A stretch of 64,000 bases of DNA from Microstegium vimineum (GCA_022036555.1 CM039137.1:28637535-28701534); one strand, 5' to 3'; counted from the stretch's first letter, positions 1 through 12,099 are shown. A program made the numbers and translations. Notes: generated by a model not told the origin, from the sequence alone.

Positions 1-1452
1 CGCACCGGCCGGCACTGCAGGAGGATACTTGCAAAGATCTCGGCGGCAGGAGGAATCTTGCAAGGCTCTCGCCCAACAGTCCAACACGTGCATTGCAAGC
101 GCCTCCAGTCAAATGATGGAGGAGTACCCGTCAAATGCGGCCAAACAAGGCCGTTAGCAGTAAACTAATCATCTGCTGCTGCTGCCAACACACTCAGCTC
201 CAGCTTAGGAAGTACCTGTACCTCGTGATGCATGTTAAGCTAAGCTAGTGGTACTACTACTCTAATTGTCACATCACTCTCATAGTCTCCACCAAGCAAG
301 GCTTTCCCTAGCTAGCCTACAGCCCTAATGAATACTACCAAATGTCCCAATCCATGGATGGCTGCAAGCTTCTCATCATCATTTCGCCCCTTGCATGAGG
401 GCAACAAGGAATGAATTGCGCCTGCAGGGCATGATGTGAACTCCGTCGCTGCTAGCTGAATTCAATGAAGCGTGGTCTCCTTTCCCATTTCCCCTGCACT
501 AGAATAGAAAGAACAAGCAGTGAACCAAGCAAGCACCCACATGCCGGGCCTGGGGATAGAAAATTCCCCAGATCTCCGACCCAGCGGCGCCCGCCCACTG
601 AAGACCGGGGCGTTTGAACACCGCACTAGAGCAGCGCCGCTGCTAGCTGCTGCTAAATATTCCTCGCGTGGCCTCTAATCATGCCGCAGCCACAGCCATC
701 GACCGATGGCAATAATCCAGGCAGCAATAGAATAGATGAAGCTCCGGCAAGCAATGAAGCGAACGACTAATGGGTCATCCTTAAGCCGCCTATTCTAATG
801 CAAAGTGGCTAGCACTGCATCTCTTTCCGCCCTGACCCTCATAGGCTATATCTTGTACTCGTAGGGTGACCCTTTTGGATGCATCATCACTCACTCCACA
901 CGCAGATGCACATGAGGGCACCGAGCTTTAGCGGCTGCACTGCATTGTTCATCGCCGGATGCCTGCAGGCTAACCCGCAAGCCGCAGCTGGTTCCCACCA
1001 CGCACACAACCGCGCAAGCACAGCCTGCCTACAAGTTCCTTTTCTATATATGTATATATACTAGTATGTATAAGTGGTCCAGACTGTTCATGGGGATCTG
1101 CACGTCGTGGAGCAAGCTAAGCTAAGCTAGTTGCAAAGCCACAATCATGCATGTAGTTAGGATTAACTACACTGTTGCAGTGTGGTACTGATGCTGGCCT
1201 GGTAGGCTGGTACGCGCCCACCATGGATGGACAGGAGAGGGGACCATCGGAATGGAAACCAGAGACAGGCAGGTTTCCGATCCGGAGATGTCCTCCCCGG
1301 CGCCAGGCAAAAGCTGCAGCTGGTGAAAAGCTCACTTCACAGCTGCAGCTCTCTCTGCTTCAGGCAGGGTAACTTAACAGCAGTACTAATTCAGAGTATT
1401 TATTAATAACTAAACAACGAACTTAGTAGTTGTATTAGTATTAGTTAACTAA
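1..1452. other. No gene recognised; probable AUX1 intron
   Basis: No ORF here resembles a known protein. The next AUX1 exon, which should encode the segment following the HAVTV residues, was sought on the minus strand and not found. The stretch is therefore probably part of a long AUX1 intron, with the remaining exons beyond the left edge. The composition is ordinary grass intergenic or intronic DNA. Confidence 0.4.
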
Positions 1453-1791
1453 GGGGGTCCTTGGTTGGAGGGACTTAAAAAAAGTCCATGTCACATCGGA
1501 TATCTAGACACTAATTAGGAGTATTAAATATAAACTATTTATAAAACTAATTTGTTAGTCGAAAACTATTTTACGAAACAAATCTATTGATATAAAATAG
1601 TATATGATTAGACAATATGATGCTACAGTAAACATATGTTAATGATGGATTAATTAGGCTTAATAGATTCGTCTCGTGAAGTACTACATGGCGCTGTAAT
1701 TAGTTTTATAATATAAATTATATTTAATTCATTTAATTGATATCATCCGATGTGACAAGAGACTAAAAATAAATCAGGCAACCAAACAGCC
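1453..1791. mobile_element. MITE, palindromic, Tourist-like
   Basis: The ends are related inverted repeats: a left end containing CTTGGTTGGAGGGAC and a right end reading CAACCAAACAGCC. The interior is also palindromic (TTAATTAGGCTTAATAGATTCG and its partner). Half of the same family recurs at 52732-52851. It lies in the AUX1 intron. I could not define a clean target duplication. Confidence 0.65.
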
Positions 1792-1880
1792 ACTCTGCCA
1801 AAGCTGCAGTAGAAGAGTAGCACGTACTACTGCTAGCAGTAAATTTGAGTTCGTTTGGAAAAGAAGAAGAGGAGACTTAC

Positions 1881-3633
1881 ACTGTGACGGCGTGGCCGCC
1901 GAAGGTGTAGAGGATGTTGGTGGCGCCGGTGAAGTAGAGCACGAGCTTGTTGGGGCCGGTGTGCGAGACGCCTTCGACCTGCATGCGTCGGCACGGACGA
2001 CGGCGACGGTCGTCAATCATTGGCACTCCCTCCCTCGATTCCAAGAGAGACGGATAGGAATCGGACAGCGTGCGTGTGCACGCGTGTGTGTGACTGTGTG
2101 CCGTGTGGTGGGATGGAGCTCTCGTGGATCGGTGGCGGTGGCAGGGGGCTCACCTGGCCGTTGATGAGCGCGGCGATGGCGAGGTACCACGCGGTGTAGG
2201 TGGTCATTCCGAGGCCCAGGAAGGACCAGATCCGGTAGTTGTGGAAGGAGGGGATGAACACCGTGGTGGCGCAGCAGGCGCCGAAGATGTACGTCCATGT
2301 CCGCTTGTCCAGCCGGTCGTTGATGTAGTAGATGTTGCTGTGTGTGTGAGAGAGAGATGCTCGTCAGTCTCGTTCGCCACGGTTCAGCTCCCATATCACG
2401 CTAGTAGCAAGCAAGCAGAACGCGGGCGACCCACCTCGCGCAGGCGATCAGCTGGATGACGGAGCCGAAGAGCAGGAAAGTGCAGTTGAAGGCCAGACCG
2501 GCCGCCTTCCAGTAGGGGCCCAGCAGCCCGTCCAGAACTTCGAACCACTGGTCAACATCACATTCACAATTTATATATTCATTCATTCATTCACAATTTT
2601 TTTTTTGGAAAAAAAAACATCACATTCACAACATTATTGCTCCACCGGGGACGGTACTACTTAGGAGTACTCAACAAGTTCTTACTATTATCTTCCTTCT
2701 AGTAGTTATTAGCTTTGCTTTATTACTACATATATTTACGACTGCTTAATTTTAGTTTGGCAACAAAATGGCAAACTAAGCTTCTTCCGATTTTGCCGGA
2801 GACGATAAGGATCACGCACGGAATGGTTCACTTTTGGTTTGGCAAAATGGCAAGCATGCAGCACGACAGAAGCATGTATATCATCGGCGCGGGAGGGGCC
2901 GGGGGATCAATGCCCCCGCCTCCCGTTTTTACAAAAAAGGCGGCATTTTTGCAGACACGGCGGATCGACAACGACCAAACGGAACCCCAAAATATATATA
3001 TAAAAAAATTCCTGGCAAAAAAGCCGGAGGCCGGATGGAAAGGGACGAAACTGTAGTCAGTTATTACACATGTTATGGACTTATGGCGGGGAGGAGAAAG
3101 TGGAGCGGAGACGAAGACGAAGCAAGGAGGCCAGCCATACCTGGATGACGTGGTTCTTGAAGCTGACGCCTTCCTTCTCCTTGCGGGAGCGGTACTCGAC
3201 GTAGAGGACGCTGATGAGGTAGGCTGTCCAGCTGCCCAAGAAGCCGTAGAAGATCTGCAGCAGGATGCCGGACAGCATCCCCAGCTGGGAGAAGGAGTAC
3301 GGCAGCGTCAGGAGCACCTGCGCCACCTGCACAACCACGACGGAGACGCAAAAATTCAGTGTCAGTCGGCGGCGCTCTCTGCTGGCTGCATGTGAGTCGA
3401 GGCGCTCCGCCATGACCCATGAGTACTGAGGTGAGGCCAACCTGGTTAGAGGCGCAGCTGAACCATGCGTCCCAGACGGAGCCGCCGTGCCACAGAAGGC
3501 TCTTCATGCTCAGCTTGCCGCCGCCGTGATGGTCGTCGGCGCCGTCCGCGGCGCCGATGCCCATGACCCCGACCTCTTCCTCCTTGCCGTTGCCGTCGGC
3601 CACGATGGATTCCTCCAGATGCTCGCGCGCCAT
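1881..3633 (-). CDS. AUX1: AUX1/LAX auxin influx carrier (5' exons only)
   Basis: Proton-coupled auxin (IAA) uptake carrier of the plasma membrane, amino acid/auxin permease family. Five exons are visible on the minus strand: 3633-3442, 3326-3141, 2547-2435, 2337-2154 and 1978-1881. All have GT-AG borders and their phases join without error. They encode about 257 residues, roughly the first half of the usual ~490. Conserved blocks include WHGGSVWDAWFSCASNQ, QVLLTLPYSFSQLGM, SWTAYLISVLYVEYR, FNCTFLLFGSVIQLIACA, YIFGACCATTVFIPSFHNYR and LYFTGATNILYTFGGHAVTV, which cover the first transmembrane helices. The chosen start gives MAREHLEESIVADGNGKEEE, like rice and maize AUX1; an upstream in-frame ATG at 3708 gives unrelated residues. 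The last donor here is GTAAGT after 1881 and the remaining exons are outside the window. I see no disabling lesion. Confidence 0.93.
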
Positions 3634-4200
3634 CCCGAATCGCCCGGCCTTCCCGTCTCCGGCCGCTGCGCTGCGTTGTTCGTAAGTCAGAGAGAGAAAC
3701 GCAAGCACGTATTCAGTTCAGCCGACCAGATCAAGATCCAAACAACCATAAAAAAATACACCGCCCGTACAGAAACACAACACAGAGGAAGGAAGGAACC
3801 AGCCGAGGCGCGAACGGAGGGAAAAGTAACAAGAACACCACCACCACCAACAACGCCAAGACGAACCTTTTAACGGTGGAAGATTTGTTGAAGATCGCGG
3901 GTGGCCGCGCCGGAACGGAGGGCGAGCGACGTGCAGTAAATGCAGTCTGCGTTTCGAAAGGGAGGGGGGAAGGGAATGGAATGCCGCGGAATTTACTGTG
4001 CTATCGACTGCAGGCTCTGTTCACCTACGAGCGGCTAGCGTGGTGGCCGCGCCGCACGGTTGGCAGGCAGAGGCAGGCAGGCAGGCGGCGAGCCGGAGTT
4101 GCAGAGCAGAGCTGTGGGACTACGGACGGACGGGGGGGCCTCCTGTTTCCCCGGCCTAGCTTCTTCCTCCTCTCCCTTTGCTCTGTTCTTCCTTTATGAG

Positions 4201-4400
4201 GGAGTAATGGCGAGGGGCTAGTGAGAGAGAGGGAGCGCGCGCCTATCACTCGTAGGTGAGGAGGCGATGGGGAAGAGAGACGCAGCCCCTGCCTGTGTCT
4301 GTGATTCGGGGAGAGAGCGGGCGAGAGAGAGAGAGAGGTGAGGGTCTGAGGGAGAAACGATACCACTTGCGGCTTTATAACAAGCGGCTTGCAGACTGGC
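4201..4400 (-). promoter_or_regulatory. Putative AUX1 promoter/5' UTR with CT-rich tract
   Basis: On the minus strand this stretch is rich in CT dinucleotides; the plus strand shows a GAGAGAGAGAGAG run near 4322-4338. Such pyrimidine patches are common in plant core promoters and leaders. A TATA-like TTATAAAG lies on the minus strand near 4373-4381, which would imply a leader of roughly 700 nt before the ATG at 3633. No transcript evidence is available, so the start site is inferred. Confidence 0.35.
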
Positions 4401-4984
4401 GAGGCGAGCCTTCTCCTCTCTCTCGGCCTTTTCACATTTCGCACATCCGATTTGTTTGTTTTTTTATTAGTTTCTCTCTCTCTTCTCTCCTCTGTTGTAA
4501 GTACTTCCTTCTTATAAATAAACAAAATTATCACAGAAATTAGTGCTCTTTATTTGTGGACTGATCTTTTTTGGTAAAAGTTTATGAGATTTATTCCATT
4601 CTATGAAAACAGTTGTTCTGATAGAGAAGTTAAATGTTCTGTTCACGAAAGAAAGAAACATTCCGGAGTTAATATAAATTTTATCGTTGACCTATTTTTT
4701 CTTCCATAGCAACAATACATGGCGGATGAATCCAAACGGTTGGATGTGAGTCTTATAATTATTAAAAATCTATTTGGAACGCAGAAATTTTATAGAAATT
4801 ATATAGAAATTCTACAAAAATCAATTTATTTTATTTTTATAGGAAAAATGTAGGAACAAATAATTTTTCTTACGTTCTAGACGGAAACGGGGCCTAAAGA
4901 AATGTAGATTGTAGAAGCTATTGAGCCTTTCCTGTTTTCAAACTAAAAAGTTGAAAAAAAATTAACGTATGGAGGACGTACTAG

Positions 4985-5168
4985 GGGGCTGTTTAGATAG
5001 CCATAGTTTGTCATAACTAATCTTAAACAAGTGTGGCAACCAATTTAGCTGTCATACTTTGTTTTGTTTAAGAGAATCTTGTCACACTTTTATACTCTAT
5101 GAAATGTGAAACTTAAAAGAATCATATCAAACTTTAGTTGTCAACCAAACACCTAACCAAACAACCCC
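4985..5168. mobile_element. Tourist-like MITE (TSD TAG)
   Basis: A 184 bp element with imperfect terminal inverted repeats: GGGGCTGTTTAGATAG at the left and, read from the right, GGGGTTGTTTGGTTAG. It is flanked by TAG on both sides (4982-4984 and 5169-5171). The size, termini and 3 bp duplication fit a PIF/Harbinger-derived MITE. Confidence 0.7.
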
Positions 5169-5171
5169 TAG

Positions 5172-5853
5172 TACGTGGTTTTATTTTAGTAGGTTGATTG
5201 GACAGCAAAAATGACTTTCGGGAGTACGTACTACCACTGTACTCTTACGTACAGTAAATTATTTATCCTTGGGCTGCGAGCGGTAAACTCGGAGAAACCC
5301 TTACGGCTACGGCCATGGGTTGATTGGACTAAAAAAATGACTGACGGAAGCAACTTCCGGATGTCAGAGGGAGTAGTATATTAACCGCTGGCTCCTCACA
5401 AGTCTCCCCTTGCTCCTCACACAAGACACGGATATTCAAACTCACACGGTCAGAGGCCCAGAGCCCGTTGGCACCATTTGTTTATCCCTTCAAATCCATC
5501 CACCTGAGGTTGCTTGGCACAAGTGAAGATGTGACTGAAAAAAACGTGTGCGCGCAGTGCTGATGCTGAACAACACCGATGGCTGATGCAACACTGAACG
5601 ATGCTTCAAGGGTTGGTGAGGGGACTGTGAAACGGGCCCTAGCCACCGGCACCGGCAGAGGGTCATCTGCCATTGCGATCCTCTATGCTTTTGCTAGGAG
5701 TACTTGTGCATCACACACAGGCCGTTGGATCGGAGCTTGCGACACAGCCAAACAACGGTAGCCCCCTTCCAAGCAACGAAACCACCATCCATTGTGACCG
5801 TGACTATGACCTAATTTTATTATTCTCGCTTGCATTTCACAGTACTGCTGTAG
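5172..5853. other. Intergenic, nothing recognised
   Basis: The short ORFs in both directions have no recognisable domain. The 4735-4895 region just to the left resembles half of another MITE (it ends near GGAAACGGGGCC). I see no promoter or RNA gene. Confidence 0.4.
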
Positions 5854-5856
5854 TAA

Positions 5857-7592
5857 GGGCATGTTTGGTTTATGAACAAAATGTGTCATGCCATGAGTTG
5901 GAGCCTGCTGCACCGTGTTCAGAGCGGCGAGGAGGGCTTGATGGTTCCACGGATCCAGTTGTTGTGGTGGAGGAGGCGGTGCAGCGGCGTACTGAGGTTG
6001 GCCACCGGCGAAGTAGGCTTGCTGGGGCGAGGTGCCTGGACAAGGACCAAGGATGCCGGTGCCCGGAACCCTGAATGGCATGGACCAAGCCTGAACCATG
6101 CCAGTCCACGGGTTGTGCCCCGCGGTTCAGGTAGTGGGTGGTCGTGGCCCGGAACCGCTCCACTGTGGAGCACCGCGCCCACGACCGCGCCCGCGCGAGC
6201 GACGGTTGTCAGGGCGGGACGAAGTGTTCCGTGGCGTTGTGGCGTTAGATGAGGAACCACCATCGGATGGTGCAGCAGGGGCCGACGGACGGCCACCGCT
6301 ACTACCAGCGCCGCCGCCACCGCCGGAACTGCTACCGCCAGCTATGAGCAGGGCGTGATGTGCCGCCGTCTTGGCATGCTCCTTGTCGTACTGCTCCTCC
6401 AGGAGAAGGTAGGAGCGTGCCGAGAGAAAGGTGTGCGGCGGCTGGCGCGCTGTGATCACCGGAATGGCATGGCGGTACTTGGAGCTCAGGCCACGCAGCA
6501 TGTGGCTCGTCGAGCAAACTGGTTGACCGACATCCCGCAGCGCGTCGGCCAGTTGCTTGAGACGCCCGGTGTACTGGGTGATGTCCATGTCGCCTTGCAC
6601 CAGGTTGCGGTACTCCGCCTCGAGGTAGATGGCACGGTGGAGCTCGTTGTCGCGGAACTGATCGTGGATGGAGCGCCAGATGCGGAACGCGGTGGCCGTC
6701 GGTTGGCGCACGATGTTGCGTACATCTTTAGCGATGGAGATGTAGAGCCAGCTCACAATGCACTGGTAGACGATGCACCACTCCGGATCATGGCGCTGGA
6801 CGGTGGTTGGCTGGGTGGAGACATGAGAGACGAGGTTGAACTTGCCGAGGAAGGCGTCGAAGAAGCAGCGCCATTCGTCGTAGTTGGGATTGGCGAGCTC
6901 GAGGATGACGGGAACGTGCGATTTGATGTTGACGGTTTGCAGAACGGCGATCGGGGGAGTGGCGACGGCGTCGCCGAAGGGTCCGGTGAAGGAGAGGCCG
7001 ACGCTGCCGTCTTGGGAGGAGTGGGAAGAGGAGTCACCGCCGTCACCACCATCATCGAGGTCGGCGTTGAAGAGGGGATTGAGATCCATTGGAGCGGAAG
7101 AGGGTGGTTGCTGGCCACGGCGAAGACGCATGGAGGCAGAGCCGTTACGCGGCTTAGACGCGTGGAGAGACCAGGAGATGAACCTGGGCAACGAGAGAAT
7201 GGGAGCCAACAGTGTATTCGTGTTGATCTCGTGATTACATATAGCTACAGCAATGGGAGGTTGTGCCTTGGGCAACCGTCCCGCTGGACTCGGCGCACGA
7301 CGTGAGCGTGGAGCGCGGTGACCGCGCTCTCTGCAATTGGCAGGTTACAACGTATGTGTACAAGACTCAACGTATGTGACCGCGCTCATCACTTTTGATA
7401 ATTGTTTTGTTTGTTGTTAGAACTAGAGTGTGTCACACTTTTTTTAACACCATACATCATACGTCATAGACTCATTTTCTTGCTAAACTTTACCATAAGT
7501 ATGACTATAATTTTACTTGCCAAACTTTCTGTGGCATCCAAAATTTCCCGGATGTTTGGAGTGGCGGATTTTGACACGAATCAAACAGGCCC
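5857..7592. mobile_element. PIF/Harbinger-type element carrying Copia gag
   Basis: The termini are inverted repeats: GGGCATGTTTGGTTTATG at the left and, read from the right end, GGGCCTGTTTGATTCGTG. TAA flanks both sides (5854-5856 and 7593-7595). This is the terminus and TWA target duplication of PIF/Harbinger/Tourist elements. The 1736 bp interior has no transposase. Most of it is a reversed piece of Copia retrotransposon gag (see 5900-7089). The simplest reading is a non-autonomous element that captured retrotransposon sequence, analogous to a Pack-MULE. The alternative is that two unrelated MITE ends happen to bracket a retrotransposon fragment. Confidence 0.6.
5900..7089 (-). pseudogene. 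Copia gag (UBN2-type) fragment, frameshifted
   Basis: The minus-strand reading frame from the ATG at 7089 (MDLNPLFNADLDDGG) runs to a stop at 6127. It contains the plant Copia gag region with YDEWRCFFDAFLGKF, AFRIWRSIHDQFRDNE, YLEAEYRNLVQGDMDITQY and LLLEEQYDKEHAKT, followed by a Gly/Ser- and Arg-rich tail. Homology then continues in another frame (NPWTGMVQAWSMPFRVPG, QQAYFAGGQPQYAA, ALLAALNT) to about 5915, so the gag is broken by a frameshift near 6127. No zinc knuckle, protease, integrase or reverse transcriptase follows. The frame stays open another 62 codons upstream (to 7275) through sequence that looks like retrotransposon leader. The whole fragment lies inside the PIF-like termini. 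Confidence 0.75.
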
Positions 7593-7595
7593 TAA

Positions 7596-8236
7596 CTATC
7601 TCTGTCCTGACATACATATCAGTTAAAGTGATGATCAAATTTCTATCAAATAATATTTATATTTATAACTCTAAATTAATTTATTATAACTATACATTTT
7701 GTAATTAGTTTAGCGATGCTTATTTGGTACTCTAAGTATTTATAGTTTTTTTATCAATAATTAGTTAAATTTGATATACTGTTTTACAATTGTATTTTCT
7801 AAAGGGAGGCACTACTAATTATATCTGGTTCCCGGTTCGTCGTCGTGCCGGTTGTTGCTCTGCATGCTTGCCGACCCACGCAAGTGTTTGTCGTTTTACA
7901 GTTTCCATTGCTAAAATTCAATGCCAACATGATGACACACGCCTTGCCCTTTTCTTCTGTTTCCTCTTGTTCTGTTGCATGTAACGGTAAGCCTTTTTCG
8001 TTTCCGGCATTCCAAAAAAAAAAAAGAGAGTTGTCTGTACGTACCGAAATACATGGGAATGCAACACTTTTGTGAGTTGTGACTCACCATTCGTGTTGTT
8101 TTTTATGTGATTTTCGTTCACGGCACAAGTACAGTTGGGATTAGATCTTCCATTTTGTATTCACTTGTCACCTTTTTTAATTAGATTGGTGAAAGAAAGA
8201 CCAAGCGCATTTTTCTTCCATAAATCTTGGCATATA
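7596..8236. other. AT-rich intergenic, nothing recognised
   Basis: AT-rich DNA with short poly-A/T tracts. No ORF with a recognisable domain and no clear inverted repeats beyond the flanking elements. Confidence 0.4.
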
Positions 8237-8496
8237 CTCCCTCCCGTCCTAAATTATAAGACATCCAACAAAAATTGGAGAGTCAAATTATCTCAAGTTT
8301 AACCAAACTTATACAACAATATAATAACATTTATGATGTTAACTAAGTATCATTAGATCCGTTATCAATTATATTTTTATAGTATACTTATTTGATATCA
8401 TAAATTTTTATAGTTTTTTCTACAATTATTGGTCAAATTAAGATGTTTTGACTCTCCAAGATTCTTAGAACGTCTTATAATTTGGGACGGAGGGAG
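8237..8496. mobile_element. Stowaway MITE
   Basis: A 260 bp element with the classic Stowaway ends: CTCCCTCCCGTCCTAAATTA at the left and TTGGGACGGAGGGAG at the right. TA flanks both sides. The subterminal ATAAGACATCC pairs with the right-hand CGTCTTATAA. Mariner/Tc1-derived, non-autonomous. Confidence 0.9.
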
Positions 8497-8576
8497 TACC
8501 TCTGCAACCCAACCAATGATTTCCATCTCTGGTCATCTGTTGTATCTTTGTGCAGAAATGCACGTGCTAAGAGTTA

Positions 8577-8826
8577 CTCACTCTGTCCCTAAAACAATCA
8601 ATTTTTTAAAATTCGTGTTAGTTAATTTTTAAACTTTAACTATTTTTATAGAAAAATTTAAAAGTATCTATGACTTAAAATAAGTACTAGAAATATATTC
8701 TATGATAAATCTAATGATATTAGTTTGATACCATAATTTTTAATGTTTTTTTAGAAATTTAGTCAATGTTTAAATTTTTTGACTTAGAACAACTCTAAAA
8801 ATTTATTTTTCTAGGGACGTAGGGAT
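8577..8826. mobile_element. Stowaway MITE, diverged
   Basis: Starts CTCACTCTGTCCCTAAAACA and ends CTAGGGACGTAGGGAT, with TA on each side. The AT-rich body is partly palindromic (AATCTAATGATATTAGTTTGA). Confidence 0.65.
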
Positions 8827-9049
8827 TACGTACTCCCCCCTCCCTTTTCAACCATGGTTCTTATTTTTCAACAAATAATTTTGACTAATTTTACAAAAAA
8901 AATATCAATAATTACAACACATATTAATATCATATATTGTTTAATAAATTTATTTAAAAATACAAATATTGCAAGCATTTTTTCTACAAATCTATTCGCA
9001 ACGTCTATCATGTTAATCATTGTTCAACAGTGGAGTGGTATCATCACAT

Positions 9050-9389
9050 GGCCTTGTTTAGTTTTCATCCAAAAATTTTATGTGTAGACACATTTATAGA
9101 GTATTAGATGTACATTAAAAATAACCAATTTTATAATTTGTATGTATTTTACAAGATAAATCTTTTAAGTCTAATAGTTCATATTTAGACACTATTTTTT
9201 TAGTAAAACATATGTTAATGATGAATTAATTAGACTTAATAAATTAGTCTTATAGTTTATAAACATTTTCTGTAATTTATTTTTTTATTAATATCCTAAT
9301 GCAATACCCCATGTGTCATCCGATATGACACAAACTAAACTTTACAACCACGAACTAAACAAACCTTCGCCTAAGGACTAAACAAGTCC
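9050..9389. mobile_element. MITE, GGCCTTGTTTAG family
   Basis: The left end GGCCTTGTTTAGTTTTCAT and the right end CTAAGGACTAAACAAGTCC form an imperfect inverted repeat. The palindromic interior contains TTAATGATGAATTAATTAGAC. This is a common grass MITE layout. I did not resolve the target duplication. Confidence 0.6.
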
Positions 9390-9488
9390 TCGGTATAAAT
9401 GTATTAGCTTCCATCCTGCCTGCTACTCCATGCAAAGAAAGACAAAAGCATATCCATAGTTTTTAGCAAACAAAGCTTTGATTATGTA

Positions 9489-9746
9489 CTCCATCCGTAT
9501 TAGAACTAATTAACGTTTGGACAGTGACACAATTTCCCAAATAAAACTTTAACCTCTTGTTTTTATAACAATATTTATAAAATAATGATATATGTATATT
9601 TTTATGGAAGTATTTTTCAAGACAAATCTATTCATATAATTTTCACATTTATAATCTCAACAACTTAAATGTTAATAATGATTTATATTCCTAATGTTTG
9701 ATCTAAAGTTTGTCCAAAACGTCATCTAATTTCTATATAAAAAGAG
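9489..9746. mobile_element. Stowaway-like MITE, diverged
   Basis: Begins CTCCATCCGTATTAGAACTA and ends ATATAAAAAGAG, with TA duplications on both sides. The interior ACGTTTGGACAG pairs with the right-hand TTGTCCAAAACGT. Confidence 0.6.
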
Positions 9747-9749
9747 TAC

Positions 9750-11408
9750 AACCTGTCCATAGAGAATCATGCATAAATTCCGTGAAGAGGTTTTCATGGG
9801 AGGAAAACGTATATAGAAAAAAAGAAAGGTTGTCTATACGACATCGTGTGTTTTAGGGGGAAATCACCTGGTTCGAAAACAGTTGGTGTCGTTAGCATAT
9901 ATTCAGCAAATCGTAGGTCTACAAATACACCCAAGTGTATTTTAAAGGAGAAGCAAAACTTAGTATTATGAGCAGTTGCCAACTGAAAAATAAAACAACA
10001 TCCTGAAGGAGTAAAGTGCTATACTAAAGATTAGTAATAGCAGTATATATAGCACTACTATATTAGGTCCCATATGTGTGGTTGCTCACAAAGGTTGCAT
10101 GCGGGGTAGTTGGAGAGCTTTCTCCCCTTTAATTGAACTCCTGGAGGATGTTATGGACCATGGATCCGATTAGATCAAGTATATAATAGCAGGCTGTAAA
10201 AAATCAAAATACTAAGGTCAAAAAGAAAAAAGATGAAAGAGAGAAAATCAGACTCTAAGCTTATAGCCGGTTTGAACATAAAAATAAAAAACTTTGTGAG
10301 ATAATTAACATATAAATAAGTTGCGCTGTAGTGATAATTAAGAGCGTAACCTATATGGACTTAAATAAATACAATTTTAATAAAATATTAAAGGAGGTAT
10401 GGAGTACGAGGTACGGCGCGCAGCTCGCTGCAATCAACCAGATGCTAGCCTGCTATACCTCTCCCATTCCTTTCCTCACCTCCATAGTAAAGCGTGTCCT
10501 TCCCACCCGCTTTCTTTTCGTTCGTACTACAACGCTTCTCGCTGTTATGATGCAAGCGTGGATTGCAGCTGCGGAATGCAAAGCGAGAGGCGAGCTGCTG
10601 CTGCCAAGCGAGCGAGGTTGGTGGCGCCGTGTTAAGGTGATCTATGCATCGATCGACCAGGCGGGCATTCGATTCATTGGAATCCTCACAATATGGTTCA
10701 CGCCAACGGATACGGCCGAGCAGGCAGATTAGACGGATAACGGCGCGAGCATTGCAGTAGTAATCATGATTTGATCGGTGGAGTGAAAGCTCCGTCCTTG
10801 TTTAATAGCCGCCGTGCGCGCGGCCACGGCCAGCCAGGGAGACGGGAGGAAAAAGCATTTGGCGGGTTTCATTAGCACGCTAATCATGAAGAGGGTGGTT
10901 CAAGGGATCATCGAGTGCTGCCTCAAAGTTATTCCTCCGATCGGCCTTCTTTTGCGAGCGGGATGAATGAATAAACAAAATGCTTGGTCCGTCTAGGCCG
11001 GCTAATCCTTTCTTTTTCAAAAAAGTGTGGCGGGTATGATCGCTCACCAGTTTACTTTCGTGCTTAAGCGGCTGGCTGGGGTCCACACCATTTGAGTATG
11101 TACTGCTTAAGAGGATTTCGTTTCTGGAATCACACTACAGTGGCACCGTCGCAACTCTTAACAAGACCTAACCAGTTCACCAGCATGTGCCCTATTCAGG
11201 TGATCGTTTCGGTGATGTATGAGTCGGCTAATGTTGTTTTTAATTATTTCATTGTGAGAGAAAAACACTATTTAGATTACTGATAAACCGGCTGATAAGT
11301 AAGCGAACAGGGCGATGAACAGAGAAATAGTAAACTAGGGGCCGGTAGACGAGATGGTAAACTAGGCGCCGGTAGACGGTAGCCATACTTGCTCGCTCTA
11401 AAAGACTA
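9750..11408. other. Intergenic, no gene recognised
   Basis: About 1.7 kb with only short ORFs of no recognisable family. A slightly GC-richer stretch at 10390-10860 has overlapping ORFs but no coding signature I could name. The GGCGCCGGTAGACG-type phrase at 11340-11375 is directly repeated (TAGTAAACTAGGGGCCGGTA and TGGTAAACTAGGCGCCGGTA). Confidence 0.35.
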
Positions 11409-11643
11409 CTCTCTCTGTCCCTAAATAAGTGTCGTCGTTGGTGTTCGCGCGCACAAGTATAACTTGATTTGTAGAAAATACATTCAACATTTGTATCTCC
11501 AAATAAATTTATTAAAAAACTAGATTCAAAGATCTTTCTAACGATATCAATTATGTAGTATAAATGTTAATATTTTTTAATATATATTTAGTTAAAGAAG
11601 TTTTTTTAAACCGTAAATGACAATTATTTAGAGACGGAGGGAG
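11409..11643. mobile_element. Stowaway MITE
   Basis: The left end CTCTCTCTGTCCCTAAATAA pairs with the right end TTTAGAGACGGAGGGAG. TA lies on both sides (11407-11408 and 11644-11645). The element is 235 bp. Confidence 0.85.
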
Positions 11644-11756
11644 TAGTCAGTAAGAAATGAAAAAAAGCATATAATATAATTTAACTGACATGAAGGGGCC
11701 ACCGGCTGCCCAGCCAGTTTCTGTGACGGCTAGTGTGATCAATGGAAAATGGTTTA

Positions 11757-12012
11757 GGCTCCGTTTGGTATGACTTCTATGTATTTAATTTCTCTAATGT
11801 ATTCACTGTTTATATACTATGTACAAGATTAAGAGTTGTTTTTATCTCTCCTGTCTTTTCCTCTCACATATACAGTGGAGGCAGGAGAAGTCATGTTTTC
11901 ACTGGTTGTGTGAGAGAGAAGAGAAGGAATAAAAACGGATCATGTGAATAATGTATGAATAATAAATATGCTAGAAAAGTTGAAGGTGATAGGAGTCTTA
12001 CCAAACGAGGCC
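11757..12012. mobile_element. Tourist-like MITE (TSD TTA)
   Basis: 256 bp. The left terminus is GGCTCCGTTTGGTATGACTT; the right terminus read inward is GGCCTCGTTTGGTAAGACTC. TTA flanks both ends (11754-11756 and 12013-12015). PIF/Harbinger-derived. Confidence 0.8.
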
Positions 12013-12099
12013 TTAGTTTAGGGCCGGGGAGTTTTGTACAACACAATACTCTCGTGTGTTATCTCATATGTTATTGATGAAATTTGACTTACGCTGAAT

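Noticed and set aside
6355..7305. 316-residue plus-strand ORF over the gag fragment
   Set aside because: It is the reverse of the Copia gag frame. The minus-strand translation has clear gag motifs and this one has none.
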